From: Halocalculus aciditolerans
GTDB lineage: Archaea; Halobacteriota; Halobacteria; Halobacteriales; Halobacteriaceae
DNA: 64,000 bases
Direction of reading: 5' to 3'
Assembly (NCBI RefSeq): GCF_014647475.1
Contig: NZ_BMPG01000003.1
Span: forward strand, 248,001 to 312,000
Under the pieces are notes generated by a model that did no database searches, was not told the origin of the DNA, and was given only the letters and a program-made list of their open reading frames with translations. This document shows, one piece after another, positions 34,265-43,393 of this stretch. A program made the translations under genes and the position numbers. How positions within the stretch are numbered: the stretch's first letter is position 1; each line of letters begins with the position of its first letter.

Positions 34265-35326
34265 ATGTCGAACGGTCCACTCGACGCCGGTCAACGCCCC
34301 TCCAACGGACCGTCGGTGGAGACGAACGCGGCGTCCCCGTCGTTCACGCGGGAGGACGCCGCGATATACGTCGACGGGCTCGCGAAGACGTTCGGCGGCG
34401 GCGAGGACGCCGTGACCGCCGTCGACGACGTCTCCTTCACCGTCGCGCCCGGCGAGGTCGTGGGGTTGCTCGGCCCGAACGGCGCGGGGAAGACCACGAC
34501 GATCAAGTCGATTCTCGGCCTCGTGCTCCCCGACGCGGGCGAGGTCCGCGTCCACGGCATCGACGTGCACGCGAATCCGCGAGCGGCCTACGAGCACGTC
34601 GACGCCATGCTGGAGGGTGCACGAAACGACTACTGGCGGCTGACGGTCCGGGAGAACCTCCGGTACTTCGCCGCGATTCGCGGCCAGAACCCCGACGCCG
34701 TCGCCGACCGCCACGAGGAGGTACTCGACCACCTCGACCTCACGGATAAAGCGGACACGGCGGTCCGCGACCTCTCGCGCGGGATGAAGCAGAAGGTGTC
34801 GCTCGCGAGCGTGCTCGCCGGCGACGTCTCCGTCGCCTTCCTCGACGAACCCACGCTCGGCCTCGACGTCGAGAGCTCGCTGAAACTCCGGAGCGAACTC
34901 CGCCGCCTCGCCGAGGAACGCGGCCTGACGCTCGTCCTCTCGAGTCACGACATGGACGTCATCGAGGACGTCTGCGACCGCGTCGTCATCATGAACGACG
35001 GCCGAGTGATCGTCGACGACACCGTCGAAGACCTGCTCGCGGGCTTCGAGACGAGAGGCTACCGCATCACCGCTCGCGGCGTCGACGACCCGACGCTCGC
35101 CGACCTGCAAGACCACTTCGAGCTGTCCGACGTCCAGCGTAGCGGTGATCGAGTGCGTTTCGAGGTCGCTGCGAACACGGAGACGTTCTACCGGCTGACC
35201 GACGCGATGGAAACCCACGGTCTCGACATCGCGAGCGTCGAGACGGTCCAGCCGGACCTCGCGGAGGTGTTCGTCGAGATGACGAGCGGGGATTCGGCAG
35301 GCGGTAACGGCGGTGGCGGACGATGA
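34265..35326 (+). CDS. ABC-2 type exporter ATP-binding protein
   Basis: The 353-residue ATPase belongs to the drug/polysaccharide exporter (CcmA/DrrA-like) group. It has Walker A GPNGAGKTTTIKSILG, signature LSRGMKQKVSLASVL, Walker B VAFLDEPTLGLD and switch His in SSHDMDVIEDVC. The N-terminal 35 residues are a disordered Ser/Pro/Asn extension, and the C-terminal domain (from about residue 240) and Gly-rich tail are typical. It is coupled to the permease gene by a 4-base overlap. It lies outside the AT-richer island and has normal haloarchaeal codon use. The transported compound is unknown. Confidence 0.9.
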   Translation: MSNGPLDAGQRPSNGPSVETNAASPSFTREDAAIYVDGLAKTFGGGEDAVTAVDDVSFTVAPGEVVGLLGPNGAGKTTTIKSILGLVLPDAGEVRVHGIDVHANPRAAYEHVDAMLEGARNDYWRLTVRENLRYFAAIRGQNPDAVADRHEEVLDHLDLTDKADTAVRDLSRGMKQKVSLASVLAGDVSVAFLDEPTLGLDVESSLKLRSELRRLAEERGLTLVLSSHDMDVIEDVCDRVVIMNDGRVIVDDTVEDLLAGFETRGYRITARGVDDPTLADLQDHFELSDVQRSGDRVRFEVAANTETFYRLTDAMETHGLDIASVETVQPDLAEVFVEMTSGDSAGGNGGGGR

Positions 35327-36183
35327 CGGACGCCGAGGAGCGAGCGTCCGAAGTGCGGGAGGAGCGCAGTGAGACCGACGGGTCGGCGCACGCCCGGACG
35401 CCCGAGCGAACCGGCGGCTACTCCCACCTCCTGAAGGCCGTCATCTACCGCGACCTCCTCATCTGGGTTCGGTATCCGCTGAACGCGGCGCTCGGGCTCT
35501 TCATGGGCGTCTTCTTCTTCGCGCTGATGTTCTACGGCGGGACGCTCGTCGCCGGGCAGGCCTTCTCGGACTCCATCGAGGGGTTGATCGTCGGCTACTT
35601 CCTGTGGACGCTCTCGCTGGGCGCGTATTCGGGAATCATGAACGACATCCAGTCGGAGGCGAGCTGGGGGACGCTGGAGCGGCACTTCATGACGCCGTTC
35701 GGCTTCGGGCCGGTGGTGCTCGCGAAATCCATCGCCATCGTCTTCCGGACGTTCGTGACCTCCGCGGTGGTCCTCGCCGTCATGTTGCTCGTCACCGGGA
35801 CGGCCCTCGACCTCAACCTCGTGACGGTGCTCCCGGTCGCGACCCTCACCCTCGCCGGCGCGCTCGGCCTCGGCCTCGTGATGGGCGGATTGAGCGTCCT
35901 CTACAAGCGCATCTCGAACGTCGCCAACCTCCTCCAGTTCGCGTTCATCGGCCTCATCTCCGCGCCCGTCTTCGACCTCCCGTGGACGCGGATTCTCCCG
36001 CTGGTCCAGGGGAGCGCGATGCTCCAGCGCGCGATGGTCGACGGCACCCGCCTCTGGGAGTTCGACCCACTCGCCCTCGCGGTTCTCGTCGGTACGTCCG
36101 GCGGCTACCTCGCGCTCGGGTACGTCGCGTTCAGTCTCACAGCGCGGCGCGCGCGCCGACTCGGCGTCCTCGGCGACTACTGA
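35323..36183 (+). CDS. ABC-2 type permease
   Basis: The 286-residue protein has a charged N-terminal segment of about 35 residues and six membrane helices in the ABC-2 pattern (LIWVRYPLNAALGLFMGVFF first). It should form an exporter with the ATPase encoded just upstream. The conserved amphipathic segment before the first helix and the loop EASWGTLERHFMTPFGF are visible. Start ATG 35323 overlaps the ATPase stop by four bases. Substrates of such pairs include drugs, lipids and ions; nothing here decides. Confidence 0.88.
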   Translation: MTDAEERASEVREERSETDGSAHARTPERTGGYSHLLKAVIYRDLLIWVRYPLNAALGLFMGVFFFALMFYGGTLVAGQAFSDSIEGLIVGYFLWTLSLGAYSGIMNDIQSEASWGTLERHFMTPFGFGPVVLAKSIAIVFRTFVTSAVVLAVMLLVTGTALDLNLVTVLPVATLTLAGALGLGLVMGGLSVLYKRISNVANLLQFAFIGLISAPVFDLPWTRILPLVQGSAMLQRAMVDGTRLWEFDPLALAVLVGTSGGYLALGYVAFSLTARRARRLGVLGDY

Positions 36184-36418
36184 GCCGAGCACCCGAGAGG
36201 AACGCTTTCAACGACTGGAGCACCTACAAAGACGGCGAGGACCTGATGCGCGGCCACCTGTACGACCGACTCACCGAGACGAAGGAGTACCGCGCGGGCG
36301 ACCACGTCCACGGCCGGTCCTCGCTTCGGGGAGAACTCCGAACCGAGTCAACGAGCGGGTGCCCCCCGTGATTTTACAGCCCTACCGTTCTGCAACACAG
36401 GCCGCGATATCGGGCAGT

Positions 36419-36652
36419 GATCTCATTTCGAGGACGTTGTAGAGCGCCCCACATCAGCGGCGACTCGCTCAAACTCGGGAAGCGGGTCGTGGTCGTCGGC
36501 CGTCCCGTCGTTGTCGTGGAGATGCACGACGCGGATTCGGTCACCGAACCTGTCGACAAAGCGTTCGTACGGGATGCCACTCGCCTTCGCGTGGCCGATG
36601 TCGAGTGAGGCGTCGAAGCGCGGGGACTCTCTCGCTGACCTGAGATAGCCAT
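36419..36652 (-). pseudogene. Remnant of a sugar phosphate isomerase/epimerase (TIM barrel)
   Basis: Read on the minus strand, the stretch gives FDASLDIGHAKASGIPYERF, then GDRIRVVHLHDNDGTADDHD and PLPEFERV. That is the metal-binding core of the xylose isomerase-like TIM barrel family (SLDIGH and VHLHDNDG motifs). No start codon and no complete barrel exist; the fragment covers only about 75 residues. It is therefore a deletion remnant. Confidence 0.65.
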
Positions 36653-36820
36653 CACACGGTAGTGGCCCATCGAGCGGGGATTTTTCGAGACCTGAACCGG
36701 CTGGCCAGCGCGTTTTCTTTTTCCCGTCGCCGGGCGGTCACCTGCCCGTGAGGAGGCAACTGATCTCGGGAGGGCGACGAATCGGCACTCGGCGGCGGGG
36801 CTCGCACGTGATGCTTACCC

Positions 36821-36880
36821 GTCGACGGGCGTGAATCGTGAGCCGCCTGTGTCGACGGGCGTGAATCGTGAGCCGCCTGT
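36821..36880 (+). repeat. 30-base tandem repeat, two copies
   Basis: The unit starting GTCGACGGGCGTGAATCGTG occupies 36821-36850 and again 36851-36880 without a mismatch, followed by a partial third copy (GTCGACGGG). The unit length of 30 keeps reading frames, but no gene is evident there. Two copies without spacers do not make a CRISPR array. Confidence 0.85.
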
Positions 36881-37032
36881 GTCGACGGGGGAGAAAATCG
36901 CTCCGTTCGCGTGCGTCTCCGTCGCGACCGGTTCGTTCGTCGTCGAGTTCACGACGTCTGCGCCGTCCGCTCCGCTGCCGGTCCGCCACTCCCCGCCCGC
37001 GAAGTGTTCGACGTAGCTTTGGAGTTCCCGCC

Positions 37033-38457
37033 TCAGTAGTCACCGTAGTTCAGCATGACGGCCTTCGTCTGCGTCATCGCCTCAAGGTGCCACTTGCTGC
37101 CGTAGCGGCCGCCGGCACCGGAGTCCTTGTAGCCGCCGAAGGGGAGGAGGCGCTCCCAGTAGTTGTCCGTCTCGTTCACGAACACGCCGCCCGCTTCGAT
37201 TCGGTTCGCGGCGTCGTGGGCGTGCTCGAGGTCCTGCGTGAAGACCGCGGCCTGCAGCCCGTAGCGCGAGTCGTTCGCGATACGGACCGCGTCGTCGTAG
37301 TCGTCGGCGGCGATAACGGGGGTTACCGGCGCGAACGTCTCTTCGCGCGCGATCGCCGTGTCGGGGTCGACGTCTGCGAGGACTGCGGGTTCGTAGAAGA
37401 GGCCGTCGGTGTCGCCGCCGACGAGGAGGTCCGCGCCGTCCGCGATGGCTTCGCTCACTTGTTCGACGGCTTTCGCCTGAATGCGCTCGGAGATCATCGG
37501 GCCGACGTCGGTGTCGTCGTCGAACGGGTCGCCGAGTGTGATCGCCTTCGTGCGCTCCACGACGGCGTCGACGAGGGCGTCGTGAACACCAGGGGTCGTG
37601 ATGACGCGCTCGGTCCCACAGCACACCTGACCGGCGTTGAACGTCGAACCACCGACGATTGCCTCGGCCGCGGCGTCCACGTCGGCGTCGTCGAGGACGA
37701 GAATCGGGTCCTTCCCGCCCATCTCGAGGAGGCACTGGGCGTTCCGCTCGGCGGCGACCTTCCCGATCTCCCGGCCGACCTCAGTGCTCCCCGTGAACGC
37801 GATGAGGCGGACGTCCTCGTTTTCGACGAGGCTCGCACCGGTCTCTCCCTGGCCGGTGACGAGATTGAACGCGCCGTCGGGGAGAGAGGACTGCGCGAAC
37901 GCCTTCGTGATGTGGTAGGCGGTGAGCGGCGTTTCCTCCGCGGGCTTGAAGACCACGGGATTACCAGCCGCGATGGCGGCGTAGATGGATCCACCGGGGA
38001 CTTCGAGCGGGAAGTTCCACGGGCTGATGACGGCGGCGACCCCGTAGGGCTCGCGCGTCGTGTACGCGAAGCGGTCCCGGTGCTCGGACGGGACGACGTC
38101 GCCGAACAGCCGGATCCCGTCATGCGCGTAGTCCTCACTGGACGCGATGACGTACTCGGTCTCGTCGTAGGACTCGTGGAGTGGTTTCCCCTCCTCGCGA
38201 GAGATACACTCGGCGATCTCGTCCTCGTTGGCCTCGAAGTACTCCGTCACTTCTTCGAGGATTGCCGCGCGCTCGAAGGGCGTCATCTCCTTCAGCTCTT
38301 GACGCGCGTCACGCGCGGCTCGGACGGCGCGAGCGACGTCTGTTGCGTCGCCATCCGGAACGGTGTCGAGGACGCTGCCGTCGATCGGCGAGACGACATC
38401 GATGCCGTCGTCGGTGTGCGCGTCGACCCACTCCCCGTCGATGTAGAGTGTTCTCAT
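37033..38457 (-). CDS. NAD(P)-dependent aldehyde dehydrogenase
   Basis: The 474-residue enzyme has the cofactor motif IAFTGSTEVGREIG, the general base Glu in LLEMGGKDPIL and the nucleophile Cys279 in NAGQVCCGTE (with a second Cys next to it). The group includes semialdehyde, lactaldehyde and aminoaldehyde dehydrogenases. ATG 38457 (MRTLYIDGEW) is preferred; the frame is open to 38493. It is the last gene of a minus-strand run: Pot-type importer, aldehyde dehydrogenase, aldehyde dehydrogenase. A role in oxidising aldehydes formed from imported amines fits, but the substrate is not read from the sequence. Confidence 0.88.
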   Translation of the reverse strand: MRTLYIDGEWVDAHTDDGIDVVSPIDGSVLDTVPDGDATDVARAVRAARDARQELKEMTPFERAAILEEVTEYFEANEDEIAECISREEGKPLHESYDETEYVIASSEDYAHDGIRLFGDVVPSEHRDRFAYTTREPYGVAAVISPWNFPLEVPGGSIYAAIAAGNPVVFKPAEETPLTAYHITKAFAQSSLPDGAFNLVTGQGETGASLVENEDVRLIAFTGSTEVGREIGKVAAERNAQCLLEMGGKDPILVLDDADVDAAAEAIVGGSTFNAGQVCCGTERVITTPGVHDALVDAVVERTKAITLGDPFDDDTDVGPMISERIQAKAVEQVSEAIADGADLLVGGDTDGLFYEPAVLADVDPDTAIAREETFAPVTPVIAADDYDDAVRIANDSRYGLQAAVFTQDLEHAHDAANRIEAGGVFVNETDNYWERLLPFGGYKDSGAGGRYGSKWHLEAMTQTKAVMLNYGDY

Positions 38458-38535
38458 GGGTGACTCACTCTCCCAAAGCCCGGACGTGGCCAAAAAGTTT
38501 TCGCGAAAAACCCAGACTGGCCGACGATAACTCAG

Positions 38536-40044
38536 TCAGAGAGCGGGGTCGTCGAGAGCCAAATGGACCGACTTGTCCTGCGTGTACTCCTCGAGCGCGT
38601 CTTTCCCGCACTCTCGTCCGATACCGGAGTTTTTGAACCCACCGAACGGCGTCCCCGGCACCGTCCCGAAGTACTGGTTCACCCAGATGCTCCCCGCCTG
38701 GATGTCCGCAGCCGCACGGTGTGCGCGGGACGCGTTCTCCGTGAACACGCCCGCGGTTAACCCGTACTCCGTCCCGTTCGCGATTTCGACGGCTTCCTCG
38801 TAGCTCTCGAACGTCATTACGAACTGCACCGGTCCGAAGACCTCCTCGTTCGCGATCCGCATGTCCGGCGTGACGTCCCCGAAGACGGTCGGCTCGAAGT
38901 AGTAGCCAGCCGAGAGGTCGCCCTCGGGACGCTCACCGCCCGCGAGCACCGTCGCCCCCTCCTCTCTCCCGAGCTCGACGTACTCCTCGACTTTCTCCAG
39001 GTGTTCGCGGTAGCAGAGCGGCCCCTGGTTCGCGTCCTGGAGCGGGTCGCCGACCGAACGGTCTGCGACGGCGTCGAGGTAGTGGTCGAGGAACTCCGTC
39101 TCGATATCCTCGTGAATGAGGAGTCGCGTTCCCGAATCGCAGGACTGACCGTTGTTGTAGAGGCCGGCGACGGCCGCCGTCTCCGCGGCCTCCTCGACGT
39201 CGGCGTCCGGGAACACGACAAAGGGGTTCTTCCCGCCGAGTTCGAGCGTCACCGGCGTCACGTCGTCGGCCGCCGACCGCATGACCTCCCGGCCAACCGG
39301 TACCGAGCCAGTGAAGGAGAGTTTGTTCAGCCCGTCGTGGCTGCTCACGGCCGCGCCGGCCTCGTCACCATAGCCGTTCACGACGTTGAACACGCCGTCC
39401 GGCAGGATGCCCTTCGAGAGCTGGGCCGCGCGGACGATGGCGAGGGGAGCCTGCTCCGGCGGCTTCGTCACCGACGTGTTCCCCGCCGCGAGCGCCGCGC
39501 CGACCTTCCAACCGAGGAGGAGAATTGGATAGTTCCAGGGGAGAATCTGCCCTGTCGCCCCGTACGGCTCCTCCCGGACGTACGCGAAGGAGTCGTCACC
39601 GACGTCGGGGACGCGGCCCTCCTGTGCGGCCGCGACCGACGCGTAGTACTCGATGAACGCGATGCCCGTCTCCGCGTCAGCTCGCGCCGCGTACAGCGGC
39701 TTCCCGACTTCGAGCGTCCCGAGAAGCGCGAGCTCGTCGAGGTTGTCACGGAGCGCGGCCGCCCACTCGCGGAGCGCGTCTCCGCGCTCCATCGCCGTCA
39801 GGTCGCCCCACTCGCCGTCGAAGGCGTTCCGGGCGGCTGACACCCCCCGGTCGACGTCCGCCTCGTCGCCACGCGCGACGTCCGCGAGCGCGACACCCAC
39901 AGCCGGGTCTTCGGGGCTGAACGTCTCACCGGACGCCGCGTCAACCGTTTCGCCGTCGATGTAGTTCCCGAAGTCGACGCCGTCCGTCGCCTCCGCGATC
40001 GCTGCTTCGTGGTTCTCCTGTAGCGTGCCATCGTAGTCAGTCAT
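38536..40044 (-). CDS. Betaine/aminoaldehyde-type aldehyde dehydrogenase
   Basis: The 502-residue enzyme has ATGQILPWNYPILLLGWK, the NAD-binding SFTGSVPVGREV, the general base in LELGGKNPFVV and nucleophile Cys302 in NNGQSCDSGTR. It looks most like the betaine-aldehyde/gamma-aminobutyraldehyde branch. The gene follows the Pot-type ATPase by 38 bases on the same strand and precedes another aldehyde dehydrogenase by 78. Two such enzymes in one operon suggest two successive aldehyde oxidations, as in putrescine to succinate, or one each for two substrates. Confidence 0.88.
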   Translation of the reverse strand: MTDYDGTLQENHEAAIAEATDGVDFGNYIDGETVDAASGETFSPEDPAVGVALADVARGDEADVDRGVSAARNAFDGEWGDLTAMERGDALREWAAALRDNLDELALLGTLEVGKPLYAARADAETGIAFIEYYASVAAAQEGRVPDVGDDSFAYVREEPYGATGQILPWNYPILLLGWKVGAALAAGNTSVTKPPEQAPLAIVRAAQLSKGILPDGVFNVVNGYGDEAGAAVSSHDGLNKLSFTGSVPVGREVMRSAADDVTPVTLELGGKNPFVVFPDADVEEAAETAAVAGLYNNGQSCDSGTRLLIHEDIETEFLDHYLDAVADRSVGDPLQDANQGPLCYREHLEKVEEYVELGREEGATVLAGGERPEGDLSAGYYFEPTVFGDVTPDMRIANEEVFGPVQFVMTFESYEEAVEIANGTEYGLTAGVFTENASRAHRAAADIQAGSIWVNQYFGTVPGTPFGGFKNSGIGRECGKDALEEYTQDKSVHLALDDPAL

Positions 40045-40082
40045 GAGTGGTTGTCGTCAGTGTCGTAGTCGCGTCCCGATAC

Positions 40083-41201
40083 TTACCGCGTGAGGACGAC
40101 CGCGTTCTCCGGCCGCCACCCGACCTCAACGGATTCTCCCACCGAGAGATACTCCCCCTGGTCGGTGATCTGGAGGTCGACCGTGAGGTCTTGACCGTTC
40201 GCCAGGCGCACCTCGAACTTCCCGAGGTTCCCCTTGTAAATCTCGTCGACGACCTCCGCCTCGAAGCGGTTCGGAAGCCCCTCCGCCTCCTCGCCGAGGC
40301 GTATCTTCTCCGGGCGAATCGCGAACGCGACGCGGCCCTCGGCGTCCGCTTCTTCCGGGACTCGGTACGTGACGCCGTTCGACTCAAGGACTGCGCCGTC
40401 GTCGACCGTTGCGTAGTCGCCGTGCACGAGGTTCGTTTCGCCGATGAAGTCGGCGACGAACTCGGACGCCGGCTGCTCGTATATCTCAGTCGCTGTCCCA
40501 AGCTGTTCGAGGTGTCCGTCGTTCATCACCGCGATTTCGTCGCTCATCGTGAGCGCCTCCTCTTGGTCGTGCGTGACGTAGACGAAGGTGATGCCGAGCT
40601 CCTCCTGGAGGTTCTTCAGCTCGACCTGCATGTTCTTCCGGAGCTTGAGGTCGAGTGCCCCCAGCGGCTCGTCCAACAGCAACACCGTCGGCTCCGTCAC
40701 GAGCGCGCGAGCGAGCGCGACTCGCTGCTGTTGCCCGCCAGAGAGCTGGTCGATATCGCGGTCTTCCATCCCGGGCAGTTCGACGAGTTCGAGCGTGCGC
40801 GACACGCGCTCTCGGATCTCCTCGGAGTTGTCGCGCCGGAGCAGCCGATCGAGTGCACCCTTATTCGGCTCCTCCCCCGGAAGCCCCTGCATCTGCAGGC
40901 CGAACGCGACGTTCTCCCCGACCGTCATGTGGGGGAAGAGTGCGTACGACTGGAACACCATCGACGTGTCCCGCTCGAACGCCTGTCGGTCGTTCACCTG
41001 TTCACCGTCGATGTGGACGGCCCCCTCAGAAGGCTCCTCGAAGCCCGCGATCATCCGGAGCGTCGTCGTTTTCCCGCAGCCCGACGGGCCGAGGAGCGTC
41101 AGGAACTTCCCGGACTCGATCTCGAAGTCCACGTCGTCAACGGCGAGGACGTCGCCGAACCGCTTTGTCACACCGTCCATCCGGACGTCGTACTCGGTCA
41201 T
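40083..41201 (-). CDS. ABC transporter ATP-binding protein, PotA-type (second system)
   Basis: The 372-residue ATPase has Walker A GPSGCGKTTTLRMIAG, Q-loop STSMVFQSYALFPHMTV, signature LSGGQQQRVALARAL, Walker B VLLLDEPLGALD and switch His in YVTHDQEEALTM. A TOBE domain follows (about residues 290-370). A loop of about 12 residues between the Q-loop and the signature (GLPGEEPNKGALDRLLRRDN) is longer than in the first Pot system. It lies 57 bases behind the binding-protein gene. The paralogue at 4928 has the same architecture but a different operon order. Confidence 0.9.
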   Translation of the reverse strand: MTEYDVRMDGVTKRFGDVLAVDDVDFEIESGKFLTLLGPSGCGKTTTLRMIAGFEEPSEGAVHIDGEQVNDRQAFERDTSMVFQSYALFPHMTVGENVAFGLQMQGLPGEEPNKGALDRLLRRDNSEEIRERVSRTLELVELPGMEDRDIDQLSGGQQQRVALARALVTEPTVLLLDEPLGALDLKLRKNMQVELKNLQEELGITFVYVTHDQEEALTMSDEIAVMNDGHLEQLGTATEIYEQPASEFVADFIGETNLVHGDYATVDDGAVLESNGVTYRVPEEADAEGRVAFAIRPEKIRLGEEAEGLPNRFEAEVVDEIYKGNLGKFEVRLANGQDLTVDLQITDQGEYLSVGESVEVGWRPENAVVLTR

Positions 41202-41258
41202 CAGTCGCTCTCACCCCCGATAGTACGTCGGTCAATCATCGGATTCGTTATCAGTCAT

Positions 41259-42482
41259 TCAGGCGTTCTGGATTTCGGTCCACGCTTCACTGTACAGCTG
41301 TGTCGCCTGCCCGATATTCCGGATGAACTCGAGGTTTTGCATGACCTCGTCGGGCGGGTAAATCGCCGGGTTGTTCAGCGCGGCGTCGTCGATGTACTCT
41401 TTCGCTGCCGCGTTCGGCGTCGGGTAGTAGACGTAGTTCGAAATCTTCGCATTGATCTCTGCGTTCAGGAAGAACGTGATGAAGGCGTGCGCGGCGTTCA
41501 CGTTCGCGGCCTCCTTCGTGACAGCCGCAGTGTCGACCCAAACGACGCCGCCCTCCTTGGGCACCCGGTATCCGATTGGTGACTCGCCGTCGGTGTACGT
41601 CGCCCAGTACGCGGAGAACGCGTCGCCGGACCACAGGTGGACGGGGCTCGCCTGCTCGTTTTGGAGCGCGGCGTCCCGACTCACCGAGGAGTACGTAGTC
41701 AGGAGCGGCTTCTGCTCGATGAGCGCCTCTTTCGCCTCCTGAATCTCGCTCTCCTTCGTGGAATTGAGCGAATAGCCGAGGCGCTTTAGGGAGGCCCCGA
41801 TGGTCTCCCGCATGTCGTTCAGCATCGTCATCTGCCCCCCGTACTCGTCGCTCCACATGAGATCCCAGGAGAAGGGATATTCGATATCTGGGGTCATGTT
41901 CGTGTTCCACCCGCAGCCGCTCGTCCCCCACTGGTAGGGGACGGACCATCGGCCGGGGTCGGGGTCGTACGGCGCTTGGTCGATCCACCTCCGCTCGAGG
42001 TTATCGAAGTTCGAGAGTTTGTCGAGGTTGACCTGTTGAATCATCCCCTGGCTCGCGAGGATGTTCACCATGTAGTCCGACGGAAAAATGAGGTCGAACT
42101 GGCCGGTGCCGCCGGCCTTGAGCTTGTTGAACATCTCCTCGTTGGACGCGTAGTTCGAGACGTTGACGTTCACGCCGTACGCCTTCTCGAAGATTTCGAC
42201 TGTCCCCGATGGCCAGTAGTCCGTCCACTGGAAGACGTTCAGCGAATCCCCGACGTCGTAGTCGAGGTCGGGCAGCCCCCACTCGGCGCGGACGTCCGCG
42301 CTTCCCTGTGCGGACCCACCACCCCCCGTCGTCCCCGTCGTCGTGCCGCTAGTCGTCGTCCCGCCGGTTCCGTCGCCGCCGTCTCCCCCCGAGCAGCCCG
42401 CTAGCCCGGCCATGGCGCCGGCTCCGAGTGCACCGGTCGTTTTCAGGAACAGCCGCCGATTCGAAGTGTTCTCTCTTTTCAT
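41259..42482 (-). CDS. Tat lipoprotein binding component, PotD-type (second system)
   Basis: The 407-residue protein has a twin-arginine signal (NRRLFLKTTGALGAGAMAG) and lipobox LAGCSG, then a Gly/Thr linker and a spermidine/putrescine-binding protein body. Segments such as LNVFQWTDYWPSGTVEIFEK, FDLIFPSDYMVNIL and AYWATYTDGESPIGYRVPKE are typical of PotD/PotF proteins, where an Asp/Glu and Trp-rich pocket binds amines. This match is better than that of the protein at 6120. The gene lies between two permease genes and the ATPase on the minus strand. Confidence 0.9.
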   Translation of the reverse strand: MKRENTSNRRLFLKTTGALGAGAMAGLAGCSGGDGGDGTGGTTTSGTTTGTTGGGGSAQGSADVRAEWGLPDLDYDVGDSLNVFQWTDYWPSGTVEIFEKAYGVNVNVSNYASNEEMFNKLKAGGTGQFDLIFPSDYMVNILASQGMIQQVNLDKLSNFDNLERRWIDQAPYDPDPGRWSVPYQWGTSGCGWNTNMTPDIEYPFSWDLMWSDEYGGQMTMLNDMRETIGASLKRLGYSLNSTKESEIQEAKEALIEQKPLLTTYSSVSRDAALQNEQASPVHLWSGDAFSAYWATYTDGESPIGYRVPKEGGVVWVDTAAVTKEAANVNAAHAFITFFLNAEINAKISNYVYYPTPNAAAKEYIDDAALNNPAIYPPDEVMQNLEFIRNIGQATQLYSEAWTEIQNA

Positions 42483-42547
42483 GGGTATTGGTACCGTTCT
42501 TCTTGGTTATTGTCCACCGTTGCCATAAATATTATGGATGGGTGGGG

Positions 42548-43393
42548 CTACCAGGTGAGCCCGGCGACCTTCTGGGCGAGTGCGATGAGGGCGAACGTCG
42601 CGAGCAGGATGACGGTCGCGATAACGTTCACGCCCGGCGAGATACCCTGTCGGACCATCCCGAAGAAGAAGATCGGGAGCGTGTTCTGGTTCCCGATGAT
42701 GAAGAACGTCACGACGAAATCGTCGAAGGACATCGCGAACGCGAGAAGTGCTCCGGCGATGACGCCCGGTTTGATGATGGGGAACGTCACCCAGCGGAAG
42801 GTTTCGAGCTCGCGCGCCCCTAAGTCCATCGCGGCCTCCTCAAGCGTCCGGTCGAAGGAGGAGAGCCTTGCGAGGACGATGACTGTCACGTAAGAGATAT
42901 CGAAGGCGACGTGGCCGATGATGGCCGTGCCAATGCCCTGCGTCAACCCGACGAAGTTGAAGAAGAGCAGGAGGCTGATACCCATCACGATGCTGGGGAT
43001 GATGAGCGGCATGAAGGTGACGCCCTGCAAGAGACTGCGACCCGGGAAGTCGTAGCGGTCGAGGGCGAGAGCGAGCATCGTCCCGAGAGTCGTCGACACA
43101 ACGACGGTGACCGCGGCGATGTACAGCGAGTTCTTCAGCGCGATCCATGCGGCCTGCGGGTCGACGCGAGCGATGGCACGCCCGTCGAGGAGCGCGCTGT
43201 ACCACTCTGTGGTGAACCCCTTCCAAACGATCGCGGTCTGTGAGTCGTTGAAGGAGAGAGCGATCATTACCACGATCGGGATGTAGAGGAACAGATAGAG
43301 TGCGATGGCCTCGAGACCGAGTGCAACGCCACCGAACCGCTGGATAAACCGGGAGCGTGTCCGCTTGAACCAAGAGACGGTCACGGAGCTCAC
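42548..43393 (-). CDS. ABC transporter permease, PotC-type (second system)
   Basis: The 281-residue membrane protein has six predicted helices; the first follows a basic N-terminus (SWFKRTRSRFIQRF). The EAA loop is DRTLEEAAMDLGARELETFR near residue 185. It overlaps the upstream permease gene by four bases. The segment MSFDDFVVTFFI near the end is characteristic of PotC/PotI permeases. It works with the PotB-type subunit encoded just upstream. Confidence 0.9.
   Translation of the reverse strand: MSSVTVSWFKRTRSRFIQRFGGVALGLEAIALYLFLYIPIVVMIALSFNDSQTAIVWKGFTTEWYSALLDGRAIARVDPQAAWIALKNSLYIAAVTVVVSTTLGTMLALALDRYDFPGRSLLQGVTFMPLIIPSIVMGISLLLFFNFVGLTQGIGTAIIGHVAFDISYVTVIVLARLSSFDRTLEEAAMDLGARELETFRWVTFPIIKPGVIAGALLAFAMSFDDFVVTFFIIGNQNTLPIFFFGMVRQGISPGVNVIATVILLATFALIALAQKVAGLTW

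Larger units (their letters stand above)
36184..37032. other. Gene debris between exporter and aldehyde dehydrogenase
   Basis: No intact gene is seen. A peptide-like stretch MRGHLYDRLTETKEYRAGD (plus strand, about 36247-36310) may be part of a lost gene. A recognisable minus-strand remnant of a sugar isomerase/epimerase lies at about 36419-36652. A 30-base tandem repeat lies at 36821-36880. The rest is Arg-rich noise in every frame. Confidence 0.5.

Noticed and set aside
36821-36880. Start of a CRISPR array
   Set aside because: The two 30-base units are directly adjacent with no spacers, and no cas gene is in the window.
40047-41582. A 511-codon plus-strand open frame
   Set aside because: It is antisense to the second PotA-type ATPase and the binding-protein gene, and no motif is present.
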